From an uncultured Roseovarius sp. (GTDB lineage: Bacteria > Pseudomonadota > Alphaproteobacteria > Rhodobacterales > Rhodobacteraceae): a stretch of DNA of 64,000 bases. The translations under genes and the position numbers were made by a program. Below the pieces are notes generated by a model that did no database searches, was not told the DNA's origin, and saw only the letters and a list, made by a program, of their open reading frames with translations. How positions within the stretch are numbered: position 1 is the stretch's first letter; each line of letters begins with the position of its first letter. Location of the stretch: NCBI GenBank assembly GCA_947496175.1, contig CANMBU010000002.1:620001-684000 (forward strand). The letters are read 5' to 3'. This document shows, piece by piece, positions 25,101-33,588 of the stretch.

Positions 25101-25549
25101 TGCTTGCGGATAAGGTCCATGTCGTCGCCCAGAACCTCAGTCGCGGGGATGACCGGGACACCGGCCTCAATTGCCACTTTCCGCGCGCTTGCCTTGTCCC
25201 CAAGAGCCCGCATCGTTGCGGAGCGCGGACCAATGAAGGTGATGCCATTGGCCTCGCAGGCATCCACCAATTCAGGGTTCTCCGACAAAAGACCATAGCC
25301 GGGGTGGATCGCATCAGCCCCGGATTTCTTGGCCACACGGATAATCTCATCAATTGAAAGATATGCCGCCACAGGCCCTAGGCCTTCGCCAATCCGGTAT
25401 GCCTCATCCGCTTTGAACCGGTGCAAGCCAAGCTTGTCCTCTTCGGCAAAGACGGCCACCGTGCGCTTGCCCATCTCATTGGCGGCCCGCATGATGCGGA
25501 TGGCAATTTCACCACGGTTGGCAATCAGGATCTTGTTGAATTCGGCCAT
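22109..25549 (-). CDS. pyc: Pyruvate carboxylase
   Basis: 1146 residues, full length. The N-terminal biotin carboxylase has the ATP-grasp glycine loop KASWGGGGRGMRPI and the MEVNPR-type motif FIEVNPRVQVEHTVTEE. The central carboxyltransferase TIM barrel carries DTTMRDSHQSLLATRMR and LKDMGGLMKP. The C-terminal biotinyl domain carries the biotin lysine in IEAMKMETG. It makes oxaloacetate from pyruvate, bicarbonate and ATP, the usual anaplerotic route in roseobacters. Monocistronic. Confidence 0.97.
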   Translation of the reverse strand: MAEFNKILIANRGEIAIRIMRAANEMGKRTVAVFAEEDKLGLHRFKADEAYRIGEGLGPVAAYLSIDEIIRVAKKSGADAIHPGYGLLSENPELVDACEANGITFIGPRSATMRALGDKASARKVAIEAGVPVIPATEVLGDDMDLIRKQADEIGYPMMLKASWGGGGRGMRPINSPDELEEKVREGRREAEAAFGNGEGYLEKMIIHARHVEVQILGDTHGNMYHLFERDCSVQRRNQKVVERAPAPYLSDAQRAEICELGYKICKHVNYECAGTVEFLMDMDTGQFYFIEVNPRVQVEHTVTEEVTGIDIVQAQIKISEGKTLAEATRKQSQDEISLNGHAIQTRITTEDPQNNFIPDYGRITAFREATGMGIRLDGGTAYSGSVITRYYDSLLVKITAHAQTPEGAIARMDRALREFRIRGVSTNIAFVENLLKHPVFLSNEYTTKFIDTTPGLFEFEQRRDRGTKVLTYIADITVNGHPEVEGRPEPRPDLALPRAPKPANAEITDGAKQILERDGAQAVADWMAAQKQLLITDTTMRDSHQSLLATRMRSIDMIEVAPNYAHDLPQLFSMECWGGATFDVAYRFLGECPWQRLRDLRKAMPNLLTQMLLRGSNGVGYTNYPDNVVKAFVERAADVGVDIFRVFDPLNWSENMRVSMDAVLDSGKILEAAICYTGDILDPNRSKYDLKYYLDMAKELKAAGTHILCLKDMGGLMKPATASILFKALKEEVGLPIHFHTHDTAGTAIATIMAASEAGVDAVDCAMDALSGNTSQATLGSVVEALRHTDRDTGLDVGAIRQISNYWESVRDHYAAFESGMQSPASEVYLHEMPGGQFTNLKAQARSMGLEDRWHDIARTYAEVNHMFGDVIKVTPIAKTVGDLALMMVTQGLTCEDVLNPETEVSFPDSVITLMKGYVGQAHGGFPEAIVKKVLKGEEPITVRPGTLLEPADLKAEKAGAEEKLGVSIDEEDLMGYMMYPKVFTDYMERHVEYGPVRTLPTKTFFYGMETNEEITAEIDPGKTLEIRLVAVGETREDGQARVFFELNGQPRTIRVPDRRVKATVEARPKAEVGNANHLGAPMPGVVATVGINPGQTVSTGDLLLTIEAMKMETGLHAERDAVVKAVHVQAGSQIDAKDLLIEFE

Positions 25550-25714
25550 GGCCAGTCCCTCGATATTATGTGTTGGCAGCCTGCGCAGGGACGCAGAGCA
25601 CGCTGCGATGCAGCGCTTTTGCGCCGCTTGTAAGATTTGTAACAGGTTTGCGCAATCCGGCTTTCTGGGTATGGCCCGTACTGAGCGTATTTTCCACCTT
25701 GCCGGGTAGGAGGA

Positions 25715-26854
25715 CTACCCGGATGTATGAAGCCGTGTATGGGCCTCAAGCGGTGATGAAATACCAAGCTGACCCATATTGGCCTCAAGATCGGATTTGA
25801 GAATATGGACGAGGTGATCGGGACCTGCTTCACCCAATGCCGCCAGGGCATAGTGCCAGGCCCGGCCCATCATCACCATATCCGCGCCAAGCGCGAGGGC
25901 CCTCAGGATATCCAGCCCACCTTCAACGCCGCCATCCAGGATGATGGGCAGTTTCGTGGCCATTCTAATCTCGGGCAGCATCTCGACCGTTGCAGGTGCT
26001 GCATCAAACTGACGCCCGGCATGGTTCGAGATCCAGATGGCATCAATCCCTTCAGCCTCAAGTTTGGGCACTTCGGCTGGGTCCAGCACACCTTTGACCA
26101 AAAGCGGTCCGTCCCAGTTCTCGCGCAGCCAGCGCAGATAGTCCCAGTTGGGGGAGGTGCGCAGCAAGTAACCGGCATGTTTGTTGGAGGGCAAGCCTTT
26201 GGTTGCAGGCGTATAATCCTCAATCAACCGCATCCGCGGCATGCCTCGGCTTGCCATGCCCATGGCCCAGGCCGGGCAGAGCGCGATCTGTGACAGGATG
26301 CGCGGCGTGATCTTGGGGGGCTGCGTAAGGCCGGAGCGCACCTGCCTTTCGCGGCGGCTGCCTACGGGCACGTCTACGGTCAGGACAAGCGTCGAGAACC
26401 CGGCCGCTTTGGCGCGTTTGAGCATATCGGCGCGGATCTCGGGATCGCGGGGTGGATACATCTGAAACCAGGCATGTTCGCCAAGAGCAGGCGAGACATC
26501 TTCGGGCGTCTGGCTGGCAACGGTGGAGAGCGAATAAGGAATGTTTGCTTTCGCCGCGGCACGCGCCAGCTTTTGTTCAGCTCCGGGCCAGATCAGGCCG
26601 GACATGCCAACAGGCGCAATTCCTACCGGTAAATCAAAGCTTTGGCCGAGAAACTCGATACCCGTAGACACCTCTGGCTCCCCGTGCAGAATCGAGGGCA
26701 TCAGCATGACCTCATCCAGCTTGGAGCGATTGCGCCGGGTCGTGGCCTCAACGCCGGTGCCGCTGTCGAGATATTCCCAGACGAAATAGGGAACACGCCA
26801 ACGTGCTTTTGCACGCAGGTCTGCGAGGGCGGGGTATCGGGCGTCGAGTGACAT
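25715..26854 (-). CDS. FMN-dependent alpha-hydroxy-acid oxidase or dehydrogenase
   Basis: 379 residues of the LldD/glycolate-oxidase barrel. Seen are ARWRVPYFVWEYLDSGTG, PVGIAPVGMSGL, WFQMYPPRD, TVDVPVGSRRERQ, the catalytic SNHAGRQFD with His-Gly-Arg pattern, and the FMN-phosphate loop DGGVEGGLDILRALALGADMVMMGR. It oxidises L-lactate, glycolate or a similar 2-hydroxy acid. The usual membrane-binding loop is present but not diagnostic, so the substrate is open. A 22-bp tandem repeat lies about 95 bp upstream. Confidence 0.88.
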   Translation of the reverse strand: MSLDARYPALADLRAKARWRVPYFVWEYLDSGTGVEATTRRNRSKLDEVMLMPSILHGEPEVSTGIEFLGQSFDLPVGIAPVGMSGLIWPGAEQKLARAAAKANIPYSLSTVASQTPEDVSPALGEHAWFQMYPPRDPEIRADMLKRAKAAGFSTLVLTVDVPVGSRRERQVRSGLTQPPKITPRILSQIALCPAWAMGMASRGMPRMRLIEDYTPATKGLPSNKHAGYLLRTSPNWDYLRWLRENWDGPLLVKGVLDPAEVPKLEAEGIDAIWISNHAGRQFDAAPATVEMLPEIRMATKLPIILDGGVEGGLDILRALALGADMVMMGRAWHYALAALGEAGPDHLVHILKSDLEANMGQLGISSPLEAHTRLHTSG

Positions 26855-26948
26855 AGGCTGAGCGATAGCAAGGGAACGCGGGCGCGAAAAGCGAAAATAG
26901 CCAGTTTTTCCAATTCGAAGGTTAATGGGCTTGTTTTGTAGGATTTCT

Positions 26949-26992
26949 CACGTCGGTATTGCATCGGTACCACGTCGGTATTGCGTCGGTGC
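26949..26992. repeat. Two tandem 22-bp repeats
   Basis: CACGTCGGTATTGC followed by ATCGGTAC, then the same unit with two changes (GTCGGTGC). Both units carry a shorter internal TCGGTA/TCGGT repeat. They lie upstream of the hydroxy-acid oxidase (start 26854) and beyond the end of the LysR gene; possible regulator-binding repeats. Confidence 0.6.
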
Positions 26993-27073
26993 CATGCACT
27001 GAACGAACATGGGTTAACGCCGCGTGCTGTGCGCAACAGGCTTTGGCAACACATCTTGACGCATTTGCGGCAT

Positions 27074-27655
27074 TCAGGCTGTCAACTCTTCGAGCATCGC
27101 ACGGGATTGTCGACACTTGGCCAGACCGGGACGTGTCACGAAGTAGATCGTCTGACCTCCATACCGCGCGCCGCACAAGACGGTTTGTTCAGACAGCCCC
27201 CCATGTTGTGTAGGAAAGTCGAGCAGCAAAGCGTCCAGCGTATTTGACCATATCAACTCGACATCATCTGACACGCATGTATCGCGCACATAAGCCGACA
27301 ACGCGTCGGATTGGCGGTGCCAGTTGGCAGGAATGTGCGGGATCAAGGTCTTTGAGATGCCAACGCTCAGTTTCCGACCGTTCAGGGCAGGTGCGATCTT
27401 TTCCGTGGCGTCTGTGAGAGTGTCAAACGCCTCTGAGATGCTCGGCAGATAAGCTGCACCCTCGCGGGTCAGAAGCAACCCCTGAGGCAAGCGCCGAAAG
27501 AGCGAAATACCAAGCGATGATTCAAGCCTTTTGACCTGTTGGCTGACCGCCCCCGGCGTGACGCCGAGTTCTCCTGCGGCGGCCTTGAAACTCAGATGCC
27601 GGGCGGCGGCTTCAAAGGCTTTGAGACCGTTCAGAGAAGGAAAGCGATAGGTCAT
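27074..27655 (-). CDS. Short LysR-family regulator (193 aa)
   Basis: The start ATG 27655 is chosen because the DNA-binding domain begins there (YRFPSLNGLKAFEAAARHLSFKAAAGELGVTPGAVSQQVKRLE). The winged helix is complete, but only about 110 residues of effector domain follow instead of some 200. No homologous continuation is visible after the stop, so this is a short form rather than a frameshift. It is divergent from the RidA-like gene and probably regulates it through the palindrome at 27716-27734. Confidence 0.8.
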   Translation of the reverse strand: MTYRFPSLNGLKAFEAAARHLSFKAAAGELGVTPGAVSQQVKRLESSLGISLFRRLPQGLLLTREGAAYLPSISEAFDTLTDATEKIAPALNGRKLSVGISKTLIPHIPANWHRQSDALSAYVRDTCVSDDVELIWSNTLDALLLDFPTQHGGLSEQTVLCGARYGGQTIYFVTRPGLAKCRQSRAMLEELTA

Positions 27656-27715
27656 GTTAAAGATCCTCCAGCTTTGAATTCTGTGCAGGTTTAACACAGG
27701 CACATCCTGTCGAAG

Positions 27716-27734
27716 ACTTAGATTTTCTAAGTCT
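27716..27734. promoter_or_regulatory. LysR-type operator candidate
   Basis: GACTTAGA, TTT, TCTAAGTC: a perfect 8-bp palindrome with a 3-nt centre, containing the T-N11-A pattern. It sits between the divergent LysR and RidA genes, where LysR proteins usually bind. Confidence 0.5.
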
Positions 27735-27812
27735 GTCACGCAGCTTTTGTCGTTTGCGGTGAAAGGCTCTTGTGCCGTTAGTGGCGCAAAGAACGACAAG
27801 AAGGAGTCAAAT

Positions 27813-28235
27813 ATGACGATCAGATTTAACACGCCTGCAAACTGGCCCACACGCGGGCGGCCCTATCACCATGGGGTTGTGCAGCCACCGGGCCGTACAC
27901 TCCACATCACAGGTCAAGTCGCCTGGGATAGTGCTGAAAACATAGTGGGTGCGGGGGATTGTGAAGCGCAGGCGCATCAGTGTTTTGACAATGTCGAGGC
28001 CGTTCTTTCGGCCGTTGGGGGACGCATGGACGACATCGTTTCGCTGACAGTCTTCTACGTGGACCCTGCTGATATCCCGACCATCCAAAAGGTGCGCGCG
28101 GAACGGCTTGAGGCCACGCATGGGCCGGTCAGCATTCTGATTCAGTGCGCCGGGCTGGTCGACCCGGAGTTCCTAGTGGAAGTGATCCCCGTCGCCGTCA
28201 TCCCGGAGGATCGATTTCTGGATCCAAGAGCGTAG
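27813..28235 (+). CDS. RidA (YjgF) family protein
   Basis: 140 residues from ATG 27813 with the ribosome site AAGGAG. The RidA pattern is seen in GRTLHITGQVAWD, QCFDNVEAVLSAVGGRMDDIVSLTVFY and EFLVEVIPVAVIPE. The usual catalytic Arg-Glu pair is changed (the Arg near 105 lies in a different context), so this may be a non-deaminase subgroup. RidA removes reactive enamine or imine intermediates. The next gene is 18 bases downstream and co-transcribed. Confidence 0.85.
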   Translation: MTIRFNTPANWPTRGRPYHHGVVQPPGRTLHITGQVAWDSAENIVGAGDCEAQAHQCFDNVEAVLSAVGGRMDDIVSLTVFYVDPADIPTIQKVRAERLEATHGPVSILIQCAGLVDPEFLVEVIPVAVIPEDRFLDPRA

Positions 28236-28253
28236 CGAGGAAAGGGCAATCAC

Positions 28254-28733
28254 ATGAATAACGAACAGGCCAAAGCGCTGTTGGTGCAGGCCATCAAAGA
28301 TCGCGGGACAATATATCTCGAGGTCTTTCGCGAGTTGTCAGGCCGCTTTGATCAGGGCACTGCCATTGAAGTGATGCGTGCCGCGAGTGGGGCGGTGGGG
28401 CGCAAAGTGGGAAAAAACCTGTCGCATCTGGCGCCGCGTGATTTCAAGGGGATGGCGGCGTGCTGGGCCTGCGCGCCGGATTGCAAACTGGCCTATGCGG
28501 CGGACCTGCGGCGATTGGACGATACCGGATTTGAGGTCAAGATGATGGCCTGTCCACTCAAACAATCCTGGGCCGAGGCGGGGTGCAGTGAGGACGAGAT
28601 TTGCACGCTTTTGCATTGTGCCTCGGCCTATGATGAGGCCGCTTTGGAAACCGCCGGGTTCGACTTTGACCTGGAACTCTGGGCGCCGGGCAAGGAGGGG
28701 TGTTGCCGTACAGTGGTGCGGGAGAAAGGGTGA
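28254..28733 (+). CDS. L-2-amino-thiazoline-4-carboxylate hydrolase-like protein
   Basis: 159 residues, Cys-rich (nine cysteines), with AACWACAPDCKLAYAADLRRLDDTGFEVKMMACPLKQSW in the middle and ELWAPGKEGCCRTVV at the end. This matches my memory of the ATC hydrolase family, which opens aminothiazoline carboxylate to cysteine derivatives in Pseudomonas. Coupling with RidA and a LysR regulator suggests a small unit for imine or amino-acid derivative turnover; the assignment is from motifs only. Confidence 0.65.
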   Translation: MNNEQAKALLVQAIKDRGTIYLEVFRELSGRFDQGTAIEVMRAASGAVGRKVGKNLSHLAPRDFKGMAACWACAPDCKLAYAADLRRLDDTGFEVKMMACPLKQSWAEAGCSEDEICTLLHCASAYDEAALETAGFDFDLELWAPGKEGCCRTVVREKG

Positions 28734-28801
28734 GATATTTCAACGGAACACAAGGCGAACATTCACTTTAACTTTTTCTTCACCCGCGTTATCGTCGCGC
28801 C

Positions 28802-31159
28802 ATGAGCAGTTTTGACGAATCCGAGGCGTTTGAAACGGCCTCTCTTTCGGCGCGGGCGATGGCGGCGCGACCGATGCCATATCTCGATGACCTCAATCCG
28901 GCCCAGCGTGAGGCGGTGGAAACGCTGGAGGGGCCGGTGCTGATGCTGGCCGGGGCAGGGACGGGCAAGACCAAGGCGCTGACCACGCGGATGGTGCACT
29001 TGCTCAACACCGGCACCGCGCGTCCCAATGAAATCCTGGCCGTGACCTTCACCAACAAGGCCGCGCGCGAGATGAAGAACCGCGTGGGCCGGATGATGGG
29101 CGAGGCCGTGGAGGGCATGCCGTGGCTCGGCACATTCCATTCGATTTGTGTAAAGCTTTTGCGGCGACACGCGGAACTCGTTGAGTTAAAGTCGAATTTC
29201 ACCATCCTCGACACCGACGACCAGTTGCGGCTTCTCAAGCAGCTCGTTGCGGCAGCAAACATCGACGACAAACGCTGGCCCGCGCGGCAGCTGGCTGGGA
29301 TCATTGATCAGTGGAAAAACCGGGCGTGGACTCCGGACAACGTACCCGCCTCAGAGGCAAGTGCCTATGATGGCAAAGGCGTGGTGCTTTATGCCCAGTA
29401 CCAAAGGCGCTTGCTTGAGCTGAACGCGGTGGATTTCGGCGATCTGCTTTTGCATATGGTCACGATTTTCCAGACCCATGACGATGTGCTCGCCCAATAC
29501 CGCCACTGGTTCCGCTATATCCTCGTGGATGAATATCAGGACACCAACGTGGCGCAATACCTGTGGCTGCGGCTTTTGGCGGGGGGGCACAAGAATATCT
29601 GCTGCGTGGGGGATGATGATCAGTCGATCTATGGCTGGCGCGGGGCAGAGGTGGGCAATATCCTGCGGTTCGAAAAGGATTTTCCGGGCGCACATGTGGT
29701 GCGGCTGGAGCAGAATTACCGCTCGACCCCGCACATCCTTGCTGCTGCGTCCGGTGTGATTGCAGGAAACAAAGACCGTTTGGGAAAAGAGCTTTGGACT
29801 GAGGCCGAGGAAGGCGAGAAAGTTCGTCTCATCGGCCATTGGGATGGCGAGGAAGAGGCGCGCTGGATCGGTGACGAGATTGAAGCGATGCAGCGCGGCA
29901 CGCGGGGCATGGAACCGCGCAGCCTTGATGACATGGCCATTCTCGTGCGTGCCAGCCACCAGATGCGCGCTTTCGAGGATCGGTTTCTAACCATCGGCTT
30001 GCCCTATCGCGTGATTGGCGGGCCGCGGTTTTACGAACGCATGGAGATCCGCGATGCGATGGCCTATTTCCGGCTGGTTGTGTCACCTTCGGATGATCTG
30101 GCCTTCGAGCGGATCGTGAATACGCCCAAACGGGGCTTGGGCGATAAGGCGCAGCAGAAAATTCAGATGGCGGCCCGTCAGAACGGTGTGTCTTTGCTGG
30201 AAGGGGCGGCGATCCTGCTCGATGAGAAGGGGATCGGTGGCAAGGGCGCGACCGAACTGACCAAGCTGATCGAAGGGCTACGCCGGTGGGGGCGTTTGGT
30301 GGGCGACCGGAACCTGAGCCATATCGAATTGGCAGAAATGATCCTCGATGAATCCGGCTATACCGAGATGTGGCAGAACGACAAAACGCCTGAAGCACCC
30401 GGCCGGTTGGAGAACCTCAAGGAATTGGTCAAGGCCTTGGAAAGCTTTGAGAACCTGCAAGGGTTTCTCGAACATGTCAGCCTGATCATGGACAACGACT
30501 CCGAAGAACAGGGCGAAAAGGTCAGTATTATGACCCTGCACGCAGCCAAGGGTCTGGAGTTTCCCGCCGTGTTCCTGCCGGGATGGGAAGATGGGCTTTT
30601 CCCCTCACAGCGCAGCATGGATGAAAGCGGTCTGAAGGGCCTCGAAGAAGAGCGCCGCCTGGCCTATGTGGGCATCACCCGGGCGGAGGGGGTTTGCACA
30701 ATTTCTTTTGCAGGCAACCGGATGGTCTATGGTCAATGGCAAAGCCAGATGCCTTCGCGGTTCATTGATGAATTGCCTGAGGCGCATGTCGATGTCCTCA
30801 CACCGCCCGGTCTTTACGGCGGAGGCTATGGCGCGGCAGGCATGGGGGGTGCTGATTTCGGCTCGAACATCGAAACCCGCGCGGCGGAGGCCAATGTCTA
30901 CAATTCTCCGGGTTGGAAACGGCTTCAGGCGCGGGCGGCGGAACGTCCGCTCAGTCAACCAATGGAAAGCCGCAACATGGTCATCGATGCGCAGGCCATC
31001 AGCGCACACACCATGGGAGAGCGCGTCTTTCACCAGAAATTCGGATACGGCACGATCACTGGAATCGAGGGCGACAAACTTGAAATCGCTTTTGAAAAAG
31101 CCGGTGTGAAAAACGTTGTGGCGCGGTTCGTTTCCGGTGCGGATGATATCCCATTCTGA
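28802..31159 (+). CDS. UvrD/PcrA-type ATP-dependent DNA helicase
   Basis: 785 residues. Superfamily 1A helicase motifs are all present: Q-motif NPAQREAVE, I AGAGTGKTKAL, Ia TFTNKAAREM, II VDEYQDTN, III GDDDQSIYGWRGA, IV EQNYRS, V TLHAAKGLEF and VI AYVGITRAE. The C-terminus (FGYGTITGIEGDKLEIAFE) resembles the PcrA Tudor-like RNA-polymerase-binding domain. It acts in nucleotide excision and mismatch repair. Monocistronic. A 70-bp repeat follows directly. Confidence 0.95.
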   Translation: MSSFDESEAFETASLSARAMAARPMPYLDDLNPAQREAVETLEGPVLMLAGAGTGKTKALTTRMVHLLNTGTARPNEILAVTFTNKAAREMKNRVGRMMGEAVEGMPWLGTFHSICVKLLRRHAELVELKSNFTILDTDDQLRLLKQLVAAANIDDKRWPARQLAGIIDQWKNRAWTPDNVPASEASAYDGKGVVLYAQYQRRLLELNAVDFGDLLLHMVTIFQTHDDVLAQYRHWFRYILVDEYQDTNVAQYLWLRLLAGGHKNICCVGDDDQSIYGWRGAEVGNILRFEKDFPGAHVVRLEQNYRSTPHILAAASGVIAGNKDRLGKELWTEAEEGEKVRLIGHWDGEEEARWIGDEIEAMQRGTRGMEPRSLDDMAILVRASHQMRAFEDRFLTIGLPYRVIGGPRFYERMEIRDAMAYFRLVVSPSDDLAFERIVNTPKRGLGDKAQQKIQMAARQNGVSLLEGAAILLDEKGIGGKGATELTKLIEGLRRWGRLVGDRNLSHIELAEMILDESGYTEMWQNDKTPEAPGRLENLKELVKALESFENLQGFLEHVSLIMDNDSEEQGEKVSIMTLHAAKGLEFPAVFLPGWEDGLFPSQRSMDESGLKGLEEERRLAYVGITRAEGVCTISFAGNRMVYGQWQSQMPSRFIDELPEAHVDVLTPPGLYGGGYGAAGMGGADFGSNIETRAAEANVYNSPGWKRLQARAAERPLSQPMESRNMVIDAQAISAHTMGERVFHQKFGYGTITGIEGDKLEIAFEKAGVKNVVARFVSGADDIPF

Positions 31160-31163
31160 TTTC

Positions 31164-31233
31164 TAAAGCGCTTCGCGATCATCTGCAGGTCAGGTTTGTC
31201 GCGGACCACTTTAAATGCCACTCGGACGCCATG
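31164..31233. repeat. Dispersed intergenic repeat, copy 2
   Basis: Aligns base for base, with scattered changes, to 9143-9212: TAAAGCG, TTCGCGATCATCTG, GTCAGGTTTGTCGCG, ACTTTAAA and GACGCCATGG. It lies five bases after the helicase stop, like copy 1 after its gene. Confidence 0.65.
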
Positions 31234-31297
31234 GGTATTTTTGACAAGAAAGAAGCATTTGAGAGGGTTTAAAGCTTCTTTCTTGTCTCAAATACCC
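31233..31297. terminator. Long imperfect inverted repeat, bidirectional terminator candidate
   Basis: Two 23-bp arms (31233-31255 and 31275-31297) starting GGGTATTT and carrying AAGAAAGAAG pair with two mismatches around a 19-nt loop. They are an inverted pair of the same roseobacter-type repeat seen at 3361-3400. It separates the convergent helicase and lipB genes, ending right at the lipB stop codon. Confidence 0.6.
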
Positions 31298-32041
31298 CTA
31301 GTCCAGCATCGGGTCCGGAAATGCCATTGGGAATGTTGCGCGCAAAGCGACATCTACATCCGCCAGCGTCACAGGCAATCCCAGGTCAACGAGGCTCGTG
31401 ACCCCATGCTCTGAAATCCCGCAAGGCACGATGCCGTCAAAGTGGCTCAGATCCGGTTCGACATTGATTGAAATGCCGTGAAAACTCACCCATTTGCGCA
31501 AGCGGATGCCTATGGCGGCGATCTTGTCTTCGGGCTTGGCCCCGAGTGAGGTCAGCGGCTTGTCATCCCTCACCACCCACACGCCAACACGGCCCTCGCG
31601 AATTTCGCCCGTGACGTTGAATTGATCCAGCGTTGCGATCACCCAATGTTCAAGTTGCTGCACAAAAGCCCGCACATCCCGGCCGCGCTTGCCTACATCC
31701 AGCATCACATAGACCACGCGCTGCCCAGGGCCGTGATATGTGTACTGCCCGCCGCGTTTGGTCTCGAAAACATCAAACCGTTCGGGATCGGTCAAGTCAG
31801 GCGCTTTTGCGGATGTTCCGGCGGTGTAGAGAGGGGGGTGCTCCAGCAACCAAATTGCCTCAGGCGCGGTCCCTTCGGCGATTCGCGCCGCACGCGCCTC
31901 CATTGCTGCCTCTGCCTCGCGATAGCCCACAAGCCCGTCTGAAACGTGCCATTGCAAGATATTTTGAGCGGATTGCAGCGGATCAGGCAAAAGCAATGCG
32001 GGATTCTTTCGTTTCAGCGGCAGGAACTGTGCTAAGATCAC
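31298..32041 (-). CDS. lipB: Octanoyltransferase LipB
   Basis: 247 residues as read; the true start could lie later because the first 30 residues are not conserved-looking. Signature [17 protein letters not shown] is present, together with [22 protein letters not shown] and the catalytic Cys in [15 protein letters not shown]. It transfers octanoate from acyl carrier protein to lipoyl domains of dehydrogenase complexes, the first step of lipoate synthesis, in the cytoplasm. Confidence 0.95.
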   Translation of the reverse strand: MILAQFLPLKRKNPALLLPDPLQSAQNILQWHVSDGLVGYREAEAAMEARAARIAEGTAPEAIWLLEHPPLYTAGTSAKAPDLTDPERFDVFETKRGGQYTYHGPGQRVVYVMLDVGKRGRDVRAFVQQLEHWVIATLDQFNVTGEIREGRVGVWVVRDDKPLTSLGAKPEDKIAAIGIRLRKWVSFHGISINVEPDLSHFDGIVPCGISEHGVTSLVDLGLPVTLADVDVALRATFPMAFPDPMLD

Positions 32042-32076
32042 AGCAATTTAGAGTTGTCTATTAAAGGAGACCGGGG

Positions 32077-33411
32077 ATGTTTTCAAAGCGTGTTGCCATC
32101 ATTTGTATCGCTGGAGCGGTCGGGATCACACCGGCCACACAATCCGCAGCTGATTTCGCAGATGGGCTTGTGGGCGGGGTCGTCGGCGGTGTTGTCGGCG
32201 GTGTGATCGTCAATGAGGGGATCAAAAATCGCGAGCGCCAGCGTCAGCAGCAGCGCAATGTGGTGATCAAACGTGCGCCTTCCAACTATAACAGCGCGGC
32301 CCGTGTGGCCACGCGCGAAGAGCAGGTGGCGCTGAACTACTTTGGATTTCCCGCAGGCACGCCCGATGGGGTGCGCGGGCGCAACACCCGCAACGCCATT
32401 TCGCAGTATCAGGCGCATATGAGCTATCCCATCACCGGGCGGCTGGCCCCCTACGAGCGCGATTTCCTGGTGGGGTCCTACTACCGGGCGCAATCGGGCG
32501 GGGCTGCTACAACGCAGTTGATCGCGCAGCGCGGGCAGGGCACACGCGGTCTGCTTTATGCCTATCGCGATGAAGCGCTGGGCGGATCGGTCAACGGCAC
32601 GGTGGCCGCCACCGATAACAGCGGCACCATCACCCCCGAACCCGAAACCAGCCTGGCCGCGACAGAAGACAGCGGCTCATCCTTGCCAAATCTTTTTGGC
32701 GAAGCGGCCTCTGGCCCGTCACTGGCCTCACATTGCAGCCGCGTCAGCCTCGTGACCAACTCCAACGGTGGCTACGTCACTCAGGCCAGCATGACCGACG
32801 CCAGCTTTGCGCTGAGCGAACAGTTTTGCCTCGCGCGGACCTATGCAATTGCCGATGGCGAAGAATTGGCGACCCGGGTTGAAGGTCTCAATCAGGCATC
32901 TCTGGAACAGCAATGCGCAGCCTTTGGTCCCGCGATGAAGAAACAGCTCACCGCGCTGTCGCTGCAACCGCAGGAGGCAGTTCTGTCGGATGTGAGCAAG
33001 TTCATTCTGGACACTGGCATGGACCCCGCGCAGCTCTCGGGCACAGCGCGCATCTGTCTCTCGGTGGGCTATCGCACCGACGCGATGGACGTGGCTGCAG
33101 GGTCGGCGTTGCTTCTGACAGCGCTGGGAGACCGCGGCTACGCGGAGCTTCTGGGCCATCACCTGAACGAAGGCTTTGGCACCGCCAAACGCCCCGATCT
33201 GGCCGTAAGCTGGTATGAGACCGGCATCTCGGCGGTTGAGGCCAGTGGCAAGCCAATTTTCGTACCCGGCGATGCGGGTCGCACGGGGCTTATTCGCAAA
33301 GCGGTTTACCAAGCCAATGGCGTGGACGAAAAGACCCAGAACCTGACCGGCGAAGGGGATGATAACGTGCAGTCTGTCTCAACCCTGCCGACATTCAGTA
33401 TCTCCGACTAA
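32077..33411 (+). CDS. Secreted protein with peptidoglycan-binding-like domain
   Basis: 444 residues. There is a signal peptide (MFSKRVAIICIAGAVGITPATQSA), a glycine-zipper stretch (DGLVGGVVGGVVGGVIVNEG) and a Gln/Arg-rich linker. A peptidoglycan-binding type 1-like motif follows (VALNYFGFPAGTPDGVRGRNTRNAISQYQ). The C-terminal 250 residues are helical with spaced cysteines and a Sel1-like end (LAVSWYETGISAVEAS). Probably a periplasmic or outer-membrane-associated envelope protein. It has its own promoter, divergent from lipB. Confidence 0.7.
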   Translation: MFSKRVAIICIAGAVGITPATQSAADFADGLVGGVVGGVVGGVIVNEGIKNRERQRQQQRNVVIKRAPSNYNSAARVATREEQVALNYFGFPAGTPDGVRGRNTRNAISQYQAHMSYPITGRLAPYERDFLVGSYYRAQSGGAATTQLIAQRGQGTRGLLYAYRDEALGGSVNGTVAATDNSGTITPEPETSLAATEDSGSSLPNLFGEAASGPSLASHCSRVSLVTNSNGGYVTQASMTDASFALSEQFCLARTYAIADGEELATRVEGLNQASLEQQCAAFGPAMKKQLTALSLQPQEAVLSDVSKFILDTGMDPAQLSGTARICLSVGYRTDAMDVAAGSALLLTALGDRGYAELLGHHLNEGFGTAKRPDLAVSWYETGISAVEASGKPIFVPGDAGRTGLIRKAVYQANGVDEKTQNLTGEGDDNVQSVSTLPTFSISD

Positions 33412-33501
33412 CGCAAATCTGCCCTTGCGCCATTTTCTGGCGCAAAGGCCCTTCACAAGGTGCAGCGGCGTTGTTATAGCGTCGCGCACCAATCACGATG
33501 T

Positions 33502-33588
33502 GCGGTCGTGGCGGAATTGGTAGACGCGCAGCGTTGAGGTCGCTGTGGGGTAACACCCGTGGAGGTTCGAGTCCTCTCGACCGCACCA
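33502..33588 (+). tRNA. tRNA-Leu (GAG)
   Basis: Acceptor GCGGTCG pairs with CGACCGC, then A and encoded CCA. The anticodon arm is GCAGCGTTGAGGTCGCTGT with anticodon GAG. It has a class-II variable arm (GGGGTAACACCC) and the T-arm GGAGGTTCGAGTCCTC. Length is 87 nt including CCA. The SARP/PAP2/subtilisin cassette begins 167 bp downstream, so this may be an island insertion point. Confidence 0.93.

Noticed and set aside
26949..26992. CRISPR-like array
   Set aside because: Only two directly adjacent units without spacers and no cas gene; a simple tandem repeat.
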